Shown here: positions 1 to 10,249 of the stretch, one piece after another
How positions within the stretch are numbered: the stretch's first letter is position 1
How the letters are laid out: each line of letters opens with the position of its first letter
Origin: Novipirellula galeiformis
Lineage (GTDB): Bacteria; Planctomycetota; Planctomycetia; Pirellulales; Pirellulaceae
Reading direction: 5' to 3'
Length of the DNA stretch: 64,000 nucleotides
Assembly: GCF_007860095.1 (NCBI RefSeq)
Contig: NZ_SJPT01000003.1
Span: 331,764-395,763, forward strand
The notes under the pieces: generated by a model
The model's input: only the letters and a program-made list of their open reading frames with translations
What the model was told of the DNA's origin: nothing
Databases searched by the model: none
Position numbers and translations under genes: made by a program

Positions 1-197
1 TGAATCAAACGGTTTGCCCATGGCTCTTGGATCGCCGCGTCGGCGATCACCAACACGTGCGTCAAATCCGACATCGTGCTCAGCACGGTTTGGCTAAAGG
101 TATCGATTTGGTCAGGGCCGATTTCAATTTGGTAACTGCGGTCCCCCAGTGGAACCTCGACCGAGAGAATGTCGTTGCGGTTTGAACCCGATAGCAT
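1..197 (-). CDS. aroB: 3-dehydroquinate synthase, N-terminal fragment
   Basis: This is the first 65 codons of a gene that runs off the left edge. The product begins MLSGSNRNDILSVEVPLG and continues through SYQIEIGPDQID to a VLVIADAAI strand. This matches the start of AroB, where a V-x-V-x-L-G...Y-x-I-x-I-G block is followed by the first Rossmann strand. AroB converts DAHP to 3-dehydroquinate in the shikimate pathway in the cytoplasm, using NAD+ and a divalent metal; the catalytic part lies outside the window. An in-frame TAG four codons upstream of the ATG at 197 fixes the start. It is transcribed away from the next gene. The call rests only on the N-terminal region. Confidence 0.82.
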   Translation of the reverse strand, partial: MLSGSNRNDILSVEVPLGDRSYQIEIGPDQIDTFSQTVLSTMSDLTHVLVIADAAIQEPWANRLI

Positions 198-489
198 GGA
201 AGGACTCTAGGCGTAAGATATAGATGCGTGGCTGAACGTGGTGTCGTTTGACGGTAGTTTACAGCACGAAGCGGGTACAGCTAGTTTGAGACACAGGATG
301 CTCGCCAGAGGAGCCGAGAAATAATGTCTCGCCGATATGCGTTTCTCGCTGACAGAATCCCTTTACCTGAATCCCAAAATCAAAACGAACCACCACAACG
401 TGGCGGTGATCGGGGGAACCGATACCGCAGCGAAGCCTATCTCACCCACGCCCCCCTAGTAAACCGACCCCTCCGACGCGAGACATTTT

Positions 490-1068
490 TTGGCATCTGA
501 AATATCACACGACGACAAATACAACGACCCCCGAGCTCGGATCACTCGGCGTGGCGTGCTGCTTGGCGTTGCCGTCATCGTTCTAGCCATCATTGGTGCC
601 TACGTTAGCATCGTGGGCCGACGCACAAAGATCGAGAAAAGCACCGAATTCTGGGGCCAAGATACGATCACGGCCCTGCAAATCGGCGAACGGTTTGAGC
701 TGGTTTCGTTGGACGCCGAGCGAAATGAACCGATCAATTTAACCGCGATGCCTGGGTTGGGTTTGTTACGACAAGCCCTTTTGGACGACCGCAATTACGA
801 TTGGTCAACGAAGGCGACCGGTCCGATTGGCGAGCGGCTCGGGGCGGACGAGCAAGACGACGCGAATCGGATTCGTTTTCGCTTGACCGACCCGACTGCC
901 AAACGGGTTGGTACGGTCGAATTAGATTTTGATCTAAATAGCGGCTGGATCGGCACCGCCGACGGAGCCAAAAGCGTTCGCATGAATGAACACACTCGCC
1001 CCAAACTCAAGAATTTCCTCACGACGGTCATGCATGCCGAGCAAAAACGCTACGATTTTCGTGAATAG
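490..1068 (+). CDS. hypothetical protein with one N-terminal membrane anchor
   Basis: A 192-residue product that I do not recognise. A charged N-terminus (about residues 1-21, ending in RARITRRG) is followed by one hydrophobic segment (about 22-44) and then a soluble domain of about 145 residues rich in Asp, Arg and Thr. The arrangement suggests a single-pass protein with its C-terminal domain outside the cytoplasmic membrane. The only available start is TTG at 490; no ATG lies in frame before the membrane segment. It sits alone between divergent aroB and the radC-like gene. No catalytic motif is visible. Confidence 0.5.
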   Translation: MASEISHDDKYNDPRARITRRGVLLGVAVIVLAIIGAYVSIVGRRTKIEKSTEFWGQDTITALQIGERFELVSLDAERNEPINLTAMPGLGLLRQALLDDRNYDWSTKATGPIGERLGADEQDDANRIRFRLTDPTAKRVGTVELDFDLNSGWIGTADGAKSVRMNEHTRPKLKNFLTTVMHAEQKRYDFRE

Positions 1069-1380
1069 CGAGCCGGTTTCGTCGGTCAGCCCAAAGGGCA
1101 GGTTTTGCAAATTGCGTCTGTTTCATCACCCGACGCTTCGTTTTTCATCCCCCGAGGCGTTAGCAAGAGAATATTGCGTTTGACGGTCCCTCGTTTACGC
1201 GTCGGGTTATGGATTTGCGGGAAAAAACGGCAATTGCCCCACTTCAGAAGGGCGCCGCACGGCTGGACGAGGAGCAAACGGTGATCCTGGCCCATGCTTC
1301 CTTGTATTTCCCACCATGCCATGGGCGTCATGCTACGATAGGAATCGATCCTTTTCTGGTACCTCAGCAAGGTCGATTCT
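1069..1380. other. intergenic region without a recognisable gene
   Basis: About 310 bases between the anchored hypothetical gene and radC. Short reading frames occur on both strands, but none has a family signature. I see no clear terminator or repeat. The radC promoter probably lies in the last 100 bases, but no good -35/-10 pair stands out. Confidence 0.4.
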
Positions 1381-2325
1381 ATGTCTGCCGATCGTCGCAC
1401 CCGATTGTCGCAAGTGGTTCAGCCACTGACGTCACTCGATGAGTTTTCTGCGGATCAAGCCAAGGCTGTTTGCGAGCAAGCGAAGCCGGCCTATGTCACC
1501 TCGACACTCAAAGCGCTTGTCCGTGGAGGGATCCTTCAACAGGTTATCGTCAACGATCAGCATCGGTTTCGATGGTGTGAACCGGAACGGTTCCAACCGG
1601 AAAAGTGGATCGATCAACAGATCCATGGGGTGCAAATCACTGAAACGCCGGTCGAAGAACGGCCCCGTGAGCGATTGATTCGCGACGGGGCGGCGTCGCT
1701 CAGTAACGGCGACCTGTTGGCGATCTTGATCCGGGTGGGAATTCGCAACGAGTCGGCGATCGTCGGTGGCAATCGAATCGGCAATCGCTTTGCAGCCCGA
1801 TTAGAAAAGTTGCCTCGCTGTGACCGAGACGAACTCCGCGAGATCACTCGGACAATCAATCGAGCCAGCTATGCGCAAATCATGGCGGGCATTGAATTGG
1901 GGCGACGCGTCGCAGCAGCCGAGGGAGACAATCGACAGGATAAAATCAAAATCACCAGCACCCAATCCGCTATCGAGTACTGCACCGCCGAATTTGCCAG
2001 ATTGGCCACCGATGCGGTTCAGGAAGAATTCCACATCGTTTCCCTCGATACCAAGCACCAACCCATTCGCACGCACCAAATCACCGTGGGCACCCTCGAT
2101 GCAAGTTTAGTCCATCCACGCGAAGTGTTTCGGCCAGCGATTCGCGATGCCGCTTCGGCCGTGTTACTGGTCCACAATCACCCCAGCGGGGACCCGACGC
2201 CCAGCCGCGAAGACATCCAGGTCACCGAACGCTTGACCGAAGCGGGCAAGTTGCTCGGAATCACGGTGCTGGACCACATCATTGTGGCAAGCCAGCGATG
2301 TTTGAGCATTCGCGAAGCTAGCTAA
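1381..2325 (+). CDS. radC: RadC-family JAB/MPN domain protein with N-terminal extension
   Basis: The C-terminal part of this 314-residue protein is a RadC/UPF0758 domain. It has the entry motif RPRERLIRDGAASLSNGDLL (about 94-113), a helix-hairpin-helix-like middle, and the JAMM metal site H265-N-H267-P-S-G-D...D278 with an upstream Glu in the EEFHIVSLD segment. RadC proteins are putative metal-dependent hydrolases; the historical DNA repair role is not well supported. The first 90 or so residues are additional to the usual RadC length of about 225. They look like a small helical, possibly winged-helix, domain (LTSLDEFSADQAKAV...STLKALVRGGILQQ). The ATG at 1381 is the first in frame. The gene stands alone. 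Confidence 0.85.
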   Translation: MSADRRTRLSQVVQPLTSLDEFSADQAKAVCEQAKPAYVTSTLKALVRGGILQQVIVNDQHRFRWCEPERFQPEKWIDQQIHGVQITETPVEERPRERLIRDGAASLSNGDLLAILIRVGIRNESAIVGGNRIGNRFAARLEKLPRCDRDELREITRTINRASYAQIMAGIELGRRVAAAEGDNRQDKIKITSTQSAIEYCTAEFARLATDAVQEEFHIVSLDTKHQPIRTHQITVGTLDASLVHPREVFRPAIRDAASAVLLVHNHPSGDPTPSREDIQVTERLTEAGKLLGITVLDHIIVASQRCLSIREAS

Positions 2326-2376
2326 GCATCGAACTCTTGCGACTGTCCCCGATCGAGATTTGCGACTCGATATAGC

Positions 2377-2482
2377 GAACGGGGCTAAACCCAACGGGGC
2401 CAAACCGAACGGGGCCAAACCGAACGGCCGGCTAAACCCAACGGTCGGCTAAACCGAACGGTCGGCTAAACCGAACGGGGGC
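2377..2482. repeat. short tandem repeats, 15-17 bp units
   Basis: Six imperfect head-to-tail copies. Three are of the 15-bp type GGGGCCAAACCGAAC and three are of a 17-bp derivative GGTCGGCTAAACCGAAC. They fill the gap between radC and the phyH-like gene. There is no coding potential, and the function is unknown. Confidence 0.75.
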
Positions 2483-2620
2483 CGCTGCGATTGAGGTCCG
2501 TTGAAATTTTGCGAATTCCGACAATCAAACCTCACCGCAGCCCCTCTAGTGGGTGTCTAATTAAAGCATCCATTGCGGGCTCAAGCCTCTTTCGATCACC
2601 TTCTTTCCCTGGGTAGTTTC

Positions 2621-3421
2621 ATGGACCGACAAATTGATGCGATCCCCGATCACTTTGATTCCATTGTCAACGCCGCATGCAGCGTCGAATCGAAAATCAC
2701 GGCGGGCCAACGAGCGAGTTATGAGCGAGACGGCTTTCTCGTGCTCGAGCAAGTCATCGATAGTGCGGCGATCGATGACATTCGCCATGCGATCGCCACG
2801 TTAATCGCCAACGATTCGCTGCCCGGCGAAAACCTCTTTGACGCATGCATCCGATTGAATCGCGAGGATGACAAGGCGCTCCACAACGTCTACAAGGTCA
2901 GCCATCAAACCGCCGCGATGAACCGCTTGCGTGAGCGCTGTCGCGAGCTGGTGACCAGCTTGATCCCCCAGGATTCGGGCGTCTTGATTGATGTCGATTC
3001 GCACATCATTTTCTGTATCCCCGACTCGACGCGTTTAACTTGGGGATGGCACCAAGAGAGCACCTATGATGTCTTCGATGGCAAAGGGATCAACTTTTGC
3101 CTGCCGATCTTTGAGCGTGCGACTCGAGAAAATGGTTCGATGAGCGTTCTCAGCGGCAGCCACACCAAGGGCAAGCTTCCATTCATCAAAATGAAGAATC
3201 ACGAAAACGGCGCGACCACCTTAGTACCGCAGGGAATCGAGGCACTCGAACGCGAATTCACCGAAGTCTTGTTCGAAGCGGATCCAGGGGACCTCGTGAT
3301 GTTCGATCGCCACTTGATCCATCGTTCGAACTCCAATCGCTCGCCGCGTCCACGCGTGACCGCCGTGATTCGCTTTATGCAAATCGAAACGCTCCCCGCC
3401 TCTTTTGACAAACCCTACTAG
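2621..3421 (+). CDS. phytanoyl-CoA dioxygenase (PhyH) family protein
   Basis: A 266-residue Fe(II)/2-oxoglutarate oxygenase of the PhyH type when started at ATG 2621; a TTG 16 codons upstream would lengthen it without adding conserved sequence. The metal-binding facial triad is visible as H144-Q-E146 in the WGWHQESTYD segment and H234 in the DRHLIHRSNSN segment. An Arg a little further on (near RPRVTAVIRF) is in the place where the family binds 2-oxoglutarate. Bacterial members hydroxylate small molecules; the substrate here cannot be read from the sequence. The neighbouring genes give no pathway hint. It is convergent with typA. Confidence 0.82.
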   Translation: MDRQIDAIPDHFDSIVNAACSVESKITAGQRASYERDGFLVLEQVIDSAAIDDIRHAIATLIANDSLPGENLFDACIRLNREDDKALHNVYKVSHQTAAMNRLRERCRELVTSLIPQDSGVLIDVDSHIIFCIPDSTRLTWGWHQESTYDVFDGKGINFCLPIFERATRENGSMSVLSGSHTKGKLPFIKMKNHENGATTLVPQGIEALEREFTEVLFEADPGDLVMFDRHLIHRSNSNRSPRPRVTAVIRFMQIETLPASFDKPY

Positions 3422-3456
3422 CGATCAAACGTCCCTACGAGAATCGCAAACCTGTC

Positions 3457-3487
3457 CGGAGCGAAACTCTCGGCGAGTTTCGCTCCG
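3457..3487. terminator. hairpin between convergent genes
   Basis: A perfect 13-bp stem (left arm CGGAGCGAAACTC at 3457-3469, right arm at 3475-3487) with a 5-base loop lies between the phyH-like stop and the typA stop. It has no T-tract on either strand. It may act as a bidirectional, possibly Rho-assisted, terminator or protect mRNA 3' ends. Confidence 0.5.
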
Positions 3488-3520
3488 CAGTTGCGATGCG
3501 AGCGTCTGAGTTGCGAGTCG

Positions 3521-5329
3521 TTAGGCGCTGCGGCCTTGGCGACGTCGAGCCGATTCGGTCAGCAAGATCTTTCGCAAGCGAATGTTCTCGGGCGTGACTT
3601 CGACGAGCTCGTCTTCCTCGATGTATTCGAGTGCCGCTTCGAGCGACAGCGTTCGGGACGGTTTCAAGATAACGTTGTCGTCGCTACCGGAGGCGCGAAC
3701 GTTCGTCAATTTCTTCTCGCGGCATGGATTGACGATCATGTCGTTCTCTCGCGCGTTCTCGCCAACGATCATGCCTTCGTAAACTTCAATCCCAGCCGGC
3801 ACGATCAATTCGCTACGATCTTGCAGCAGGAACATTGCGTGTGGCATCGTTTTGCCACTCGTCATCGAGACCAAAACCCCGTTGGCACGTCGTGGAAGCT
3901 CCCCCTCGATCGGGCGATAGCTTTCAAAACGATGGTGAATGATCGCGGTGCCACGCGTGGCATTGAGCAATCGGGTGCGCAACCCGATCAAACCACGCGA
4001 TGGGATCAAAAATCGCAGCAAACTGTATTCGCCCCGCTGCTCAAGCTCTTCGAGCGTGCCGCGACGATTGCCCACCAGCTCCATCACGGGGCCCATCGAT
4101 TCGGTGGGCACTTCCACACGCAATGTTTCAAACGGCTCATGCTTTTTGCCGTTGATTTCTTTGAAGATCACGCGTGGTTTGCCCACGCTCAGTTCAAAGC
4201 CTTCGCGTCGCATCGTTTCGATCAAGACGGCCAAGTGCAAAACGCCGCGACCTTTAACGGCATACGCCTCGGCGCCTTCCACCATCTCCACTCGCAAGGC
4301 CACGTTGCGTTCGAGCTCTTTTTCGAGTCGGCTCTTCAATTGTCGCGTGGTAACGTACTTTCCTTCACGGCCCACCATCGGGGACGAGTTCACCGAGAAC
4401 ACCATTTCCAGCGTCGGTTCGTCGACGGTCAAGCGAGGCATCGCATTGTTCGCATCGACGGCCGAGATCGTATCACCGATCTCCACATCGCCGATTCCTT
4501 CAACAGCAACGATGTCTCCCGCCTCGACCGATTCGGCGGCCATACGGCCGAGCTTCTCAAACACGAAAAGCCCTCCGACTTTCTGTTTCGAGATCCCTGT
4601 TTTTTGATGCAGATCGACCGTTTGACCAGCCTTCAGTGTGCCAGCGGTAATGCGTCCTACCGCGATCCGCCCCACATACTCGCTCCAATCGAGCGTCGTC
4701 ACCATCATCTGCAGCGGCGCCTCGGGTTCGACTTCAGGCCCTGGCAACGAATCGACCAACAAATCCAACAGCGGACGCATGTCGGTGGACGGCGTATCGG
4801 GATCCGGCGTCGCAAAGCCCTCACGCGAGCTGGCGAACACGTAGGAGGCATCATCGAGCTGCTCCTCTCCCCCAAGCTCAGCAAGCAGTTCAAGCGCCTC
4901 ATCGAGCGCCTCGTGGGGACGGCCATCGGGGCGGTCGACCTTGTTGACCACCACGATCGGTCGTACGCCGGCCTGCAAGGCTTTTTCCAGAACGAAGCGT
5001 GTTTGCGGCATCGGGCCCTCGGCCGAGTCGACCAACACCAACGCACCATCGGCCATCTTCACAACCCGCTCGACTTCGCCACCAAAGTCCGCGTGACCAG
5101 GCGTGTCAATCAAATTGATTTTGACTCCACGGTAGTTCACCGTGATGTTCTTCGAGAGAATGGTGATCCCCCGCTCTCGCTCGATATCGTTCGAATCGAG
5201 GACGCGATCCACCTTTGCTTCGCTTTCGCGGTACTGACCACATTGCTGCAAGAGGCAATCAACTAGAGTTGTTTTTCCATGGTCAACGTGGGCAATAATG
5301 ACTACGTTGCGGATGTCGTTTCGGCGCAA
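3521..5329 (-). CDS. typA: translational GTPase TypA/BipA
   Basis: Ribosome-associated GTPase of the EF-G superfamily. The order is G1 AHVDHGKTT, switch I RERGIT, G3 [13 protein letters not shown]4 NKVDRPDGR, then domain II, an EF-G-like domain ([18 protein letters not shown]) and the BipA C-terminal domain ([10 protein letters not shown]...[14 protein letters not shown]). It acts in 50S assembly and stress adaptation. The frame stays open upstream to 5491, which would give 656 residues. A start at TTG 5329 gives [18 protein letters not shown] and 602 residues, close to the usual 600-610, so I prefer it. An ATG at 5461 is the alternative. The ribosome site is weak for both. Confidence 0.93.
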   Translation of the reverse strand: MRRNDIRNVVIIAHVDHGKTTLVDCLLQQCGQYRESEAKVDRVLDSNDIERERGITILSKNITVNYRGVKINLIDTPGHADFGGEVERVVKMADGALVLVDSAEGPMPQTRFVLEKALQAGVRPIVVVNKVDRPDGRPHEALDEALELLAELGGEEQLDDASYVFASSREGFATPDPDTPSTDMRPLLDLLVDSLPGPEVEPEAPLQMMVTTLDWSEYVGRIAVGRITAGTLKAGQTVDLHQKTGISKQKVGGLFVFEKLGRMAAESVEAGDIVAVEGIGDVEIGDTISAVDANNAMPRLTVDEPTLEMVFSVNSSPMVGREGKYVTTRQLKSRLEKELERNVALRVEMVEGAEAYAVKGRGVLHLAVLIETMRREGFELSVGKPRVIFKEINGKKHEPFETLRVEVPTESMGPVMELVGNRRGTLEELEQRGEYSLLRFLIPSRGLIGLRTRLLNATRGTAIIHHRFESYRPIEGELPRRANGVLVSMTSGKTMPHAMFLLQDRSELIVPAGIEVYEGMIVGENARENDMIVNPCREKKLTNVRASGSDDNVILKPSRTLSLEAALEYIEEDELVEVTPENIRLRKILLTESARRRQGRSA

Positions 5330-6068
5330 AGGATTGATCTTCGTACGTTGGTGAAAAGCGGGCAGGCGATGAGTCGTGTTCGGCTGGGATGACTTCGATT
5401 TCGGTTGGAAACAGTCATTTTCGGTTTCGCCGATCGACGCAATGTGTCTATTGCAAGGCATGCGATTGTGACCGTTGCCTCGGCTTCTCACCTGATCTAC
5501 GGCGCTCGCCCTCGGCGGAAAGCCAGGGCGTTCGTACTTATCACAATAAACACTTCTCCCCTTATCAAAACAGATGCAGGGGTGCCCCGTCGAGTGGTAA
5601 GATTCTTGCCTCCAACAGCGCCCCCTTGTGGCACAATTACGGGAAGAGCGGGCGGCGTTGTCAAAATCGCCACCGATCTCGCAGCATCTCGATCGGTATG
5701 GCGTTGCCAGTTTTCGCTCGCTGTGTAATATTTAAAGCCGCAAAAGTTCTACCATCCCCTTGGTAGCTCTGCCTGCTCGAATTATCGCTGTAGCACGACG
5801 CTTCGCACCGATCTCGCTCGCGGTTGAATCCTGTCTTCCACCGCGAGCATTGAATCGAATCTACTTTGTGAAATTTTTCACAAAGCGGTATGCGACCGAC
5901 GGTTTCGCTCTCACAGTGGTGCGTTCGGGCGATCCGACTTCGGCCATGCCGACCCGCAATCCCCCCGCAAAGGGCATCGCGTCCATGGGTCTGCGGGAGG
6001 TTTCGTTTCGAGAGGGTGAGCTATCGCATGGGGCTGATTCGTCATTCGTCATCCGCACTTCAAACACA
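5330..6068. other. divergent regulatory region between typA and the nqr operon
   Basis: About 740 bases between the preferred typA start and nqrA. An open frame extends in front of nqrA (from 5760), but it shows no NqrA-like sequence before the ATG at 6069, so I treat it as leader. The main element is the Rex-like inverted repeat at 5866-5883. No other gene is supported. Confidence 0.5.
5866..5883. promoter_or_regulatory. candidate Rex operator upstream of nqr
   Basis: The sequence TTGTGAAATTTTTCACAA is a perfect inverted repeat with half-sites TTGTGAA and TTCACAA separated by four A/T bases. It extends to 10 bp per arm at 5864-5885. This matches the known Rex repressor pattern TTGTGAA-N4-TTCACAA. 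Rex responds to the NADH/NAD+ ratio and often controls NADH-oxidising respiratory genes. The site is about 185 bases before nqrA, which encodes part of an NADH:quinone oxidoreductase. The match is seen in the sequence; Rex binding is inferred, and no rex gene is in the window. Confidence 0.65.
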
Positions 6069-7415
6069 ATGACAACGATCAAACAAGGTTTGGATCTGCC
6101 CATCACGGGCGTTCCTGAGCAACACATCGAAGTTGCCAAACACGTCCGTCACGTTGCACTCCTCGGCGACGACTATGTTGGCATGAAGCCCACGATGTTG
6201 GTCGGCGAGGGCGACATCGTTCGCCAAGGCCAACCGGTGTTCGAAGACAAAAAGACACCGGGCGTCATCTATGTCGCTCCGGCCTCGGGTAAAGTGACCC
6301 AGCTCAACCGCGGTGCCAAACGCAAGTTCGAGTCGCTGGTGATCGAAGTCGACGGAGACGAGCGAGTCGAGTACGAGGGCGTTCGCGGATCCGACCCAGC
6401 ATCGCTCGGTCGCGATCGTGTCGAAGCGCATTTGCTCGAGAGTGGTTTGTGGACCGCGCTCCGCACCCGCCCGTTTGGCAAGGTGCCTGTTCCCGGTACC
6501 AAACCGAGTTCGATTTTCGTTCAAGCGATTGATACCAATCCGCTAGCGGCTGATCCCGTTGTCGCAATCGCGAGTCGCAAAGAGCAGTTTTCGCTGGGCT
6601 TGGTTGCGTTGAAGCAATTGACCGACGGAAAAGTGTTTGTTTGCAAGGGCGAGGGCGCCGAGATTCCTGGCTCCTCGACCAACGGGGTTCAGGTGGAAAG
6701 CTTCGCAGGACCGCACCCCGCTGGGCTAGTCGGCACCCACATCCACTTTCTCGACCCCGTCGGGCCGACCAAGACGGTGTGGTACATCAATTACCAAGAC
6801 GTCTGTGCCATCGGTTCGCTCTGGCAAACCGGCACGTTGGACGTTCGCCGCGTGATCTCGTTGGCTGGACCGCTGGTCAAGCAACCTCGATTGATCGAGA
6901 CCCGCTTGGGTGCCGACGTCGCTGAATTATCCGCGGGCGAGCTCGTCGATGACGTGACACCCCGTGTGGTATCGGGTTCGGTGCTTAACGGCCGCACCGC
7001 CACAGGCACCCATGGGTACCTGGGACGCTACCACAATCAAATTTCGGTTTTGGCCGAAGGCAACCAGCGAGAGTTCCTGGGCTGGCAGGGCCCTGGACTC
7101 GACAAGTTTTCGGTCACCCGCGTCTATGCCTCGGCTGCGATGCCTGGCAAAAAGTTCGCCATGACCACCACCACTCATGGCAGCGAACGCGCCATGGTGC
7201 CATTGGGCACGTACGAGCAAGTGATGCCGCTAGATATTTTGCCAACTCAACTTTTGCGTTCGCTGATTTATCGCGACACCGATGAAGCTCAACAACTTGG
7301 TGCACTAGAGCTCGAGGAAGAAGATTTGGCGTTGTGCACCTTTGTTTGCCCCGGCAAATACGAATACAGCTCGCTTTTACGCGAAAGCTTGGCGACGATC
7401 GAGCGAGAAGGTTAA
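6069..7415 (+). CDS. nqrA: Na+-translocating NADH:quinone reductase subunit A
   Basis: First gene of the six-subunit sodium pump Na+-NQR. NqrA is the peripheral cytoplasmic subunit that takes part in quinone binding. The 448-residue product starts [18 protein letters not shown], a typical NqrA beginning. It contains the biotinyl-lipoyl-like segment ([21 protein letters not shown]...APASGKV), the [18 protein letters not shown] block and a C-terminal [19 protein letters not shown] segment. The length matches the family (about 446). The frame is open upstream to 5760, but the ATG at 6069 is the family start. nqrB follows after 128 bases. Confidence 0.95.
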   Translation: MTTIKQGLDLPITGVPEQHIEVAKHVRHVALLGDDYVGMKPTMLVGEGDIVRQGQPVFEDKKTPGVIYVAPASGKVTQLNRGAKRKFESLVIEVDGDERVEYEGVRGSDPASLGRDRVEAHLLESGLWTALRTRPFGKVPVPGTKPSSIFVQAIDTNPLAADPVVAIASRKEQFSLGLVALKQLTDGKVFVCKGEGAEIPGSSTNGVQVESFAGPHPAGLVGTHIHFLDPVGPTKTVWYINYQDVCAIGSLWQTGTLDVRRVISLAGPLVKQPRLIETRLGADVAELSAGELVDDVTPRVVSGSVLNGRTATGTHGYLGRYHNQISVLAEGNQREFLGWQGPGLDKFSVTRVYASAAMPGKKFAMTTTTHGSERAMVPLGTYEQVMPLDILPTQLLRSLIYRDTDEAQQLGALELEEEDLALCTFVCPGKYEYSSLLRESLATIEREG

Positions 7416-7543
7416 TTCGCAGTACAGGCCGCTCAGCGCCTGTCCTGTTTCTCTCCACCGATCGGGAAACCGAGCTCACTTTATCGCGATTCGCCGACAC
7501 CCCCGTTCATTGAATTTACATCCCAACCACTGGGAACACACTT

Positions 7544-8839
7544 ATGAAAGCACTTCGAGACGCGCTTGACAAAGTCCACCCCTTGTTTGCCAAGGGTGGA
7601 GCATTGGAGATTGCGTATCCCATTTACGAAGCGTTAGATACGTTTCTGTACACGCCTGGCGAAACCGCCAAGGGCCAAACCCACGTACGTGATGCCATCG
7701 ACCTGAAACGGATGATGATCACGGTCGTGATGGCATTGGTCCCGGTGACGTTGTTCGGCATGTGGAATGTGGGTTACCAAGCAAACAGTGCCGTACAGGC
7801 GATGGCGACCGCAGGCATCGATCACGTCGGTGATTGGCACTATACGATCCATCACGCGATCGGTTTTACCAACGACCCGACGAGCCACGCAGACAATTTT
7901 GTCCTCGGTGCCATTCACTTTTTACCGATCTACATCGTTTGCATGTTTGTCGGTGGACACATCGAGATGGTGTTCAGCGTGCTACGCGGACACGAGATTA
8001 ACGAGGGTTTCCTCGTCACCGGATTATTGTTTCCCCTCACGCTGCCCCCCACGATTCCGCTCTGGCAGGTAGCGTTAGGAATTGCCTTTGGCGTCATCGT
8101 GGCCAAGGAAGTGTTCGGGGGTACCGGACGAAACTTCTTAAACGTCGCTTTGACCAGTCGCGCATTCTTGTACTTTGCCTACGCCGGTGAAATCAGCGGC
8201 GACAAAGTCTGGACCGCCGCCGATGGATTCAGCGGCGCCACGGCGCTGGGGCAAATGGCCAACGCCACGGCGGCACCCAACGCCGAAGCCGGTGCAGCGA
8301 TCGCGAATCCTGCGATCGCATCGCTAAGCCATATCCAATACAGCTGGAACGAAGAGGGGGCGATCACTTGGATGAGCGCATTCTTGGGTACCATTCAAGG
8401 CTGTGTCGGTGAAACGAGCACGCTACTGTGCATCGTCGGTGCGGCAATGCTCATCGCTGCGGGCATCGGTTCTTGGAAGGTGATGGCCGGGGTTCTTTTG
8501 GGAGTGATTGCAACCGCATCGCTACTCAACGGCGTGGCAACCGAAACCAACGCGATGATGGCAGTGCCTTTCTATTGGCATCTCGTCGTCGGAGGCTTGG
8601 CGTTCGGATTGGTCTACATGGCCACTGACCCCGTCAGTGCATCGATGACCGATAAAGGCAAGTGGATATACGGCGGATTGATTGGGTTCATGACCGTGTT
8701 AATCCGCGTGATTAACCCGGCATTCCCCGAAGGGATCATGCTGGCGATTTTGTTCGGCAACGTTTTTGCACCGTTGATCGATTACTTTGTAGTTCAAGCT
8801 AACGTCCGACGGAGGCTCGCACGCTATGCAACAACGTGA
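7544..8839 (+). CDS. nqrB: Na+-translocating NADH:quinone reductase subunit B
   Basis: Polytopic membrane subunit of 431 residues that carries a covalently bound FMN and contributes to the Na+ path. The FMN site is the DGFSGAT motif with Thr233, corresponding to Thr236 of Vibrio NqrB, and is the target of ApbE. The N-terminus ([21 protein letters not shown]) and the repeated hydrophobic segments are typical of the NqrB/RnfD family. The insertion after the FMN site (about 236-270, Ala-rich) is slightly long. The last 14 bases overlap nqrC, so translation of the two is probably coupled. Confidence 0.95.
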   Translation: MKALRDALDKVHPLFAKGGALEIAYPIYEALDTFLYTPGETAKGQTHVRDAIDLKRMMITVVMALVPVTLFGMWNVGYQANSAVQAMATAGIDHVGDWHYTIHHAIGFTNDPTSHADNFVLGAIHFLPIYIVCMFVGGHIEMVFSVLRGHEINEGFLVTGLLFPLTLPPTIPLWQVALGIAFGVIVAKEVFGGTGRNFLNVALTSRAFLYFAYAGEISGDKVWTAADGFSGATALGQMANATAAPNAEAGAAIANPAIASLSHIQYSWNEEGAITWMSAFLGTIQGCVGETSTLLCIVGAAMLIAAGIGSWKVMAGVLLGVIATASLLNGVATETNAMMAVPFYWHLVVGGLAFGLVYMATDPVSASMTDKGKWIYGGLIGFMTVLIRVINPAFPEGIMLAILFGNVFAPLIDYFVVQANVRRRLARYATT

Positions 8840-10247
8840 TTCAGTTTTCTACACCGTCGGCGTTGCCGCGGTCCTATGTGTCGTCTGTTCGTTGGCCGTC
8901 AGCTTTGCTGCGGTCAAGCTACGACCGTTGCAAGAAGAGAATAAGCGGCTCGATCGCCAGCGAAACATTCTCGATGCAGCCGGTCTGTCGATGGGCGAGT
9001 TCGGTAAACAGGCTAGCGAGTTGTCTCGCGAACAGGTTGCCGATCTGTACAGTCGCGTGAGCGAAAAGCTGGTCGATCTCGAAACCGGCGATTACAACAC
9101 CGACTTAGATATCGAAGCGTACGATCCTCGCGAAGCGGTTGATAAGGCCGACCAGAGCATCAAGATCGAAAACCCCCAATACGACCTTGGGGAGCAACGT
9201 CGCGAAAAAGTTGCCAAGGTTTACTTCGTCCGCAACCCAGGCGAAGAAAAGATTCGACAAGTCGTGTTGCCAGTCTACGGCAAAGGATTGTGGTCGACCC
9301 TTTATGGATACTTGGCACTCAAAAACGATTTGCAAACCATTCAAGGAGTGACCTTCTACGAGCACGGTGAAACCCCCGGTCTCGGTGGTGAGGTCGACAA
9401 CCCCAGCTGGAAAGCACAATGGCCTGGGCAACAGCTGTTTGATGAGAACGGCGTCCCCATGGCAGAGGTTTACAAAGGCCCCGCGCCCGACGGTAATCCC
9501 TACGCGGTCGATGGACTCTCCGGAGCAACCATCACCAGTCGTGGCGTCACCAACCTGATCCGTTACTGGGCCAGCGACGAAGGCTACGGCCACTTCCTGG
9601 AAAAACTAAAGAGCGAACTTGGCAATCAAGATTCCCCCCAAGCTACCCCCAGCGAAGCAGCCAAACCTCAGAAAGCGGTAACCAAGGCTGTAGAGCCCAA
9701 AGCTGCCGCAGCCGAAGAGAAGAAGCCCGAGCCAGAGATGAAGGAAGAGCCAAAGCCCGAGCCAAAGCCTGAGCCAAAGCCTGAGCCAAAGCCTGAGCCA
9801 AAGCCCGAGCCAAAGCCCGAGCCAAAGCCTGAGTCAAAGCCCGAGTCAAAGCCCGAGTCAAAGCCCGAGTCAAAGCCTGAGCCAAAGCCTGAGCCAAAGC
9901 CTGAGCCAAAGCCTGAGCCAAAGCCCGAGTCAAAGCCCGAGTCAAAGCCCGAGTCAAAGCCCGAGTCAAAGCCCGAGTCAAAGCCTGAGTCAAAGGCGGA
10001 AGCGAAGCCCGAGATGAAGGAAGAGCCGAAGAAGGCAGAGGCCGAGAAGCCTCAACCCAAAACGGACGACAAACCGAAGGCTGAAGAGAAGCCTAAGTCC
10101 GAAGACAAGCCCAAGGCCGATGATAAACCTGAGGCTGACGACAAACCGAAGGCTGAAGAGAAGCCTGAGGCCGAAGACAAGCCCGAGGCGAGTGATGAAC
10201 CAAGCCCGGAACCTAGCGTTGGCGAACCCAAAGAGGGAGACGAATAA
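8826..10247 (+). CDS. nqrC: Na+-NQR subunit C with a long Pro/Glu/Lys-rich tail
   Basis: Residues 1 to about 265 are a normal NqrC: an N-terminal membrane helix (about 8-28), then a periplasmic FMN-binding domain with [12 protein letters not shown] and the flavinylation motif DGLSGAT, whose Thr235 should carry FMN. Usual NqrC proteins end near residue 260. Here about 200 further residues follow. They include an uninterrupted run of 20 KPEP/KPES tetrapeptides (310-389, bases 9753-9992), then a less regular Lys/Glu/Pro/Asp part to residue 473. Such sequence is unfolded or rod-like and would lie in the periplasm. A good ribosome site (GGAGG at 8812) lies inside nqrB. nqrD starts two bases after the stop. 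Confidence 0.93.
   Translation: MQQRDSVFYTVGVAAVLCVVCSLAVSFAAVKLRPLQEENKRLDRQRNILDAAGLSMGEFGKQASELSREQVADLYSRVSEKLVDLETGDYNTDLDIEAYDPREAVDKADQSIKIENPQYDLGEQRREKVAKVYFVRNPGEEKIRQVVLPVYGKGLWSTLYGYLALKNDLQTIQGVTFYEHGETPGLGGEVDNPSWKAQWPGQQLFDENGVPMAEVYKGPAPDGNPYAVDGLSGATITSRGVTNLIRYWASDEGYGHFLEKLKSELGNQDSPQATPSEAAKPQKAVTKAVEPKAAAAEEKKPEPEMKEEPKPEPKPEPKPEPKPEPKPEPKPEPKPESKPESKPESKPESKPEPKPEPKPEPKPEPKPESKPESKPESKPESKPESKPESKAEAKPEMKEEPKKAEAEKPQPKTDDKPKAEEKPKSEDKPKADDKPEADDKPKAEEKPEAEDKPEASDEPSPEPSVGEPKEGDE
9753..9992 (+). repeat. 12-bp coding tandem repeat in nqrC
   Basis: Twenty in-frame copies of a 12-bp unit (AAGCCYGAGYCA type) encode KPEP or KPES. The variants come in blocks of 6 KPEP, 4 KPES, 4 KPEP and 6 KPES, which points to expansion by duplication of blocks. 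Copy number is likely to vary between strains. Confidence 0.9.
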
Positions 10248-10249
10248 AG

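Noticed and set aside
3491-5266. 591-residue plus-strand open frame
   Set aside because: It is antisense to typA, whose full set of GTPase motifs is on the minus strand; the product is His/Arg/Phe-rich and has no family signature.
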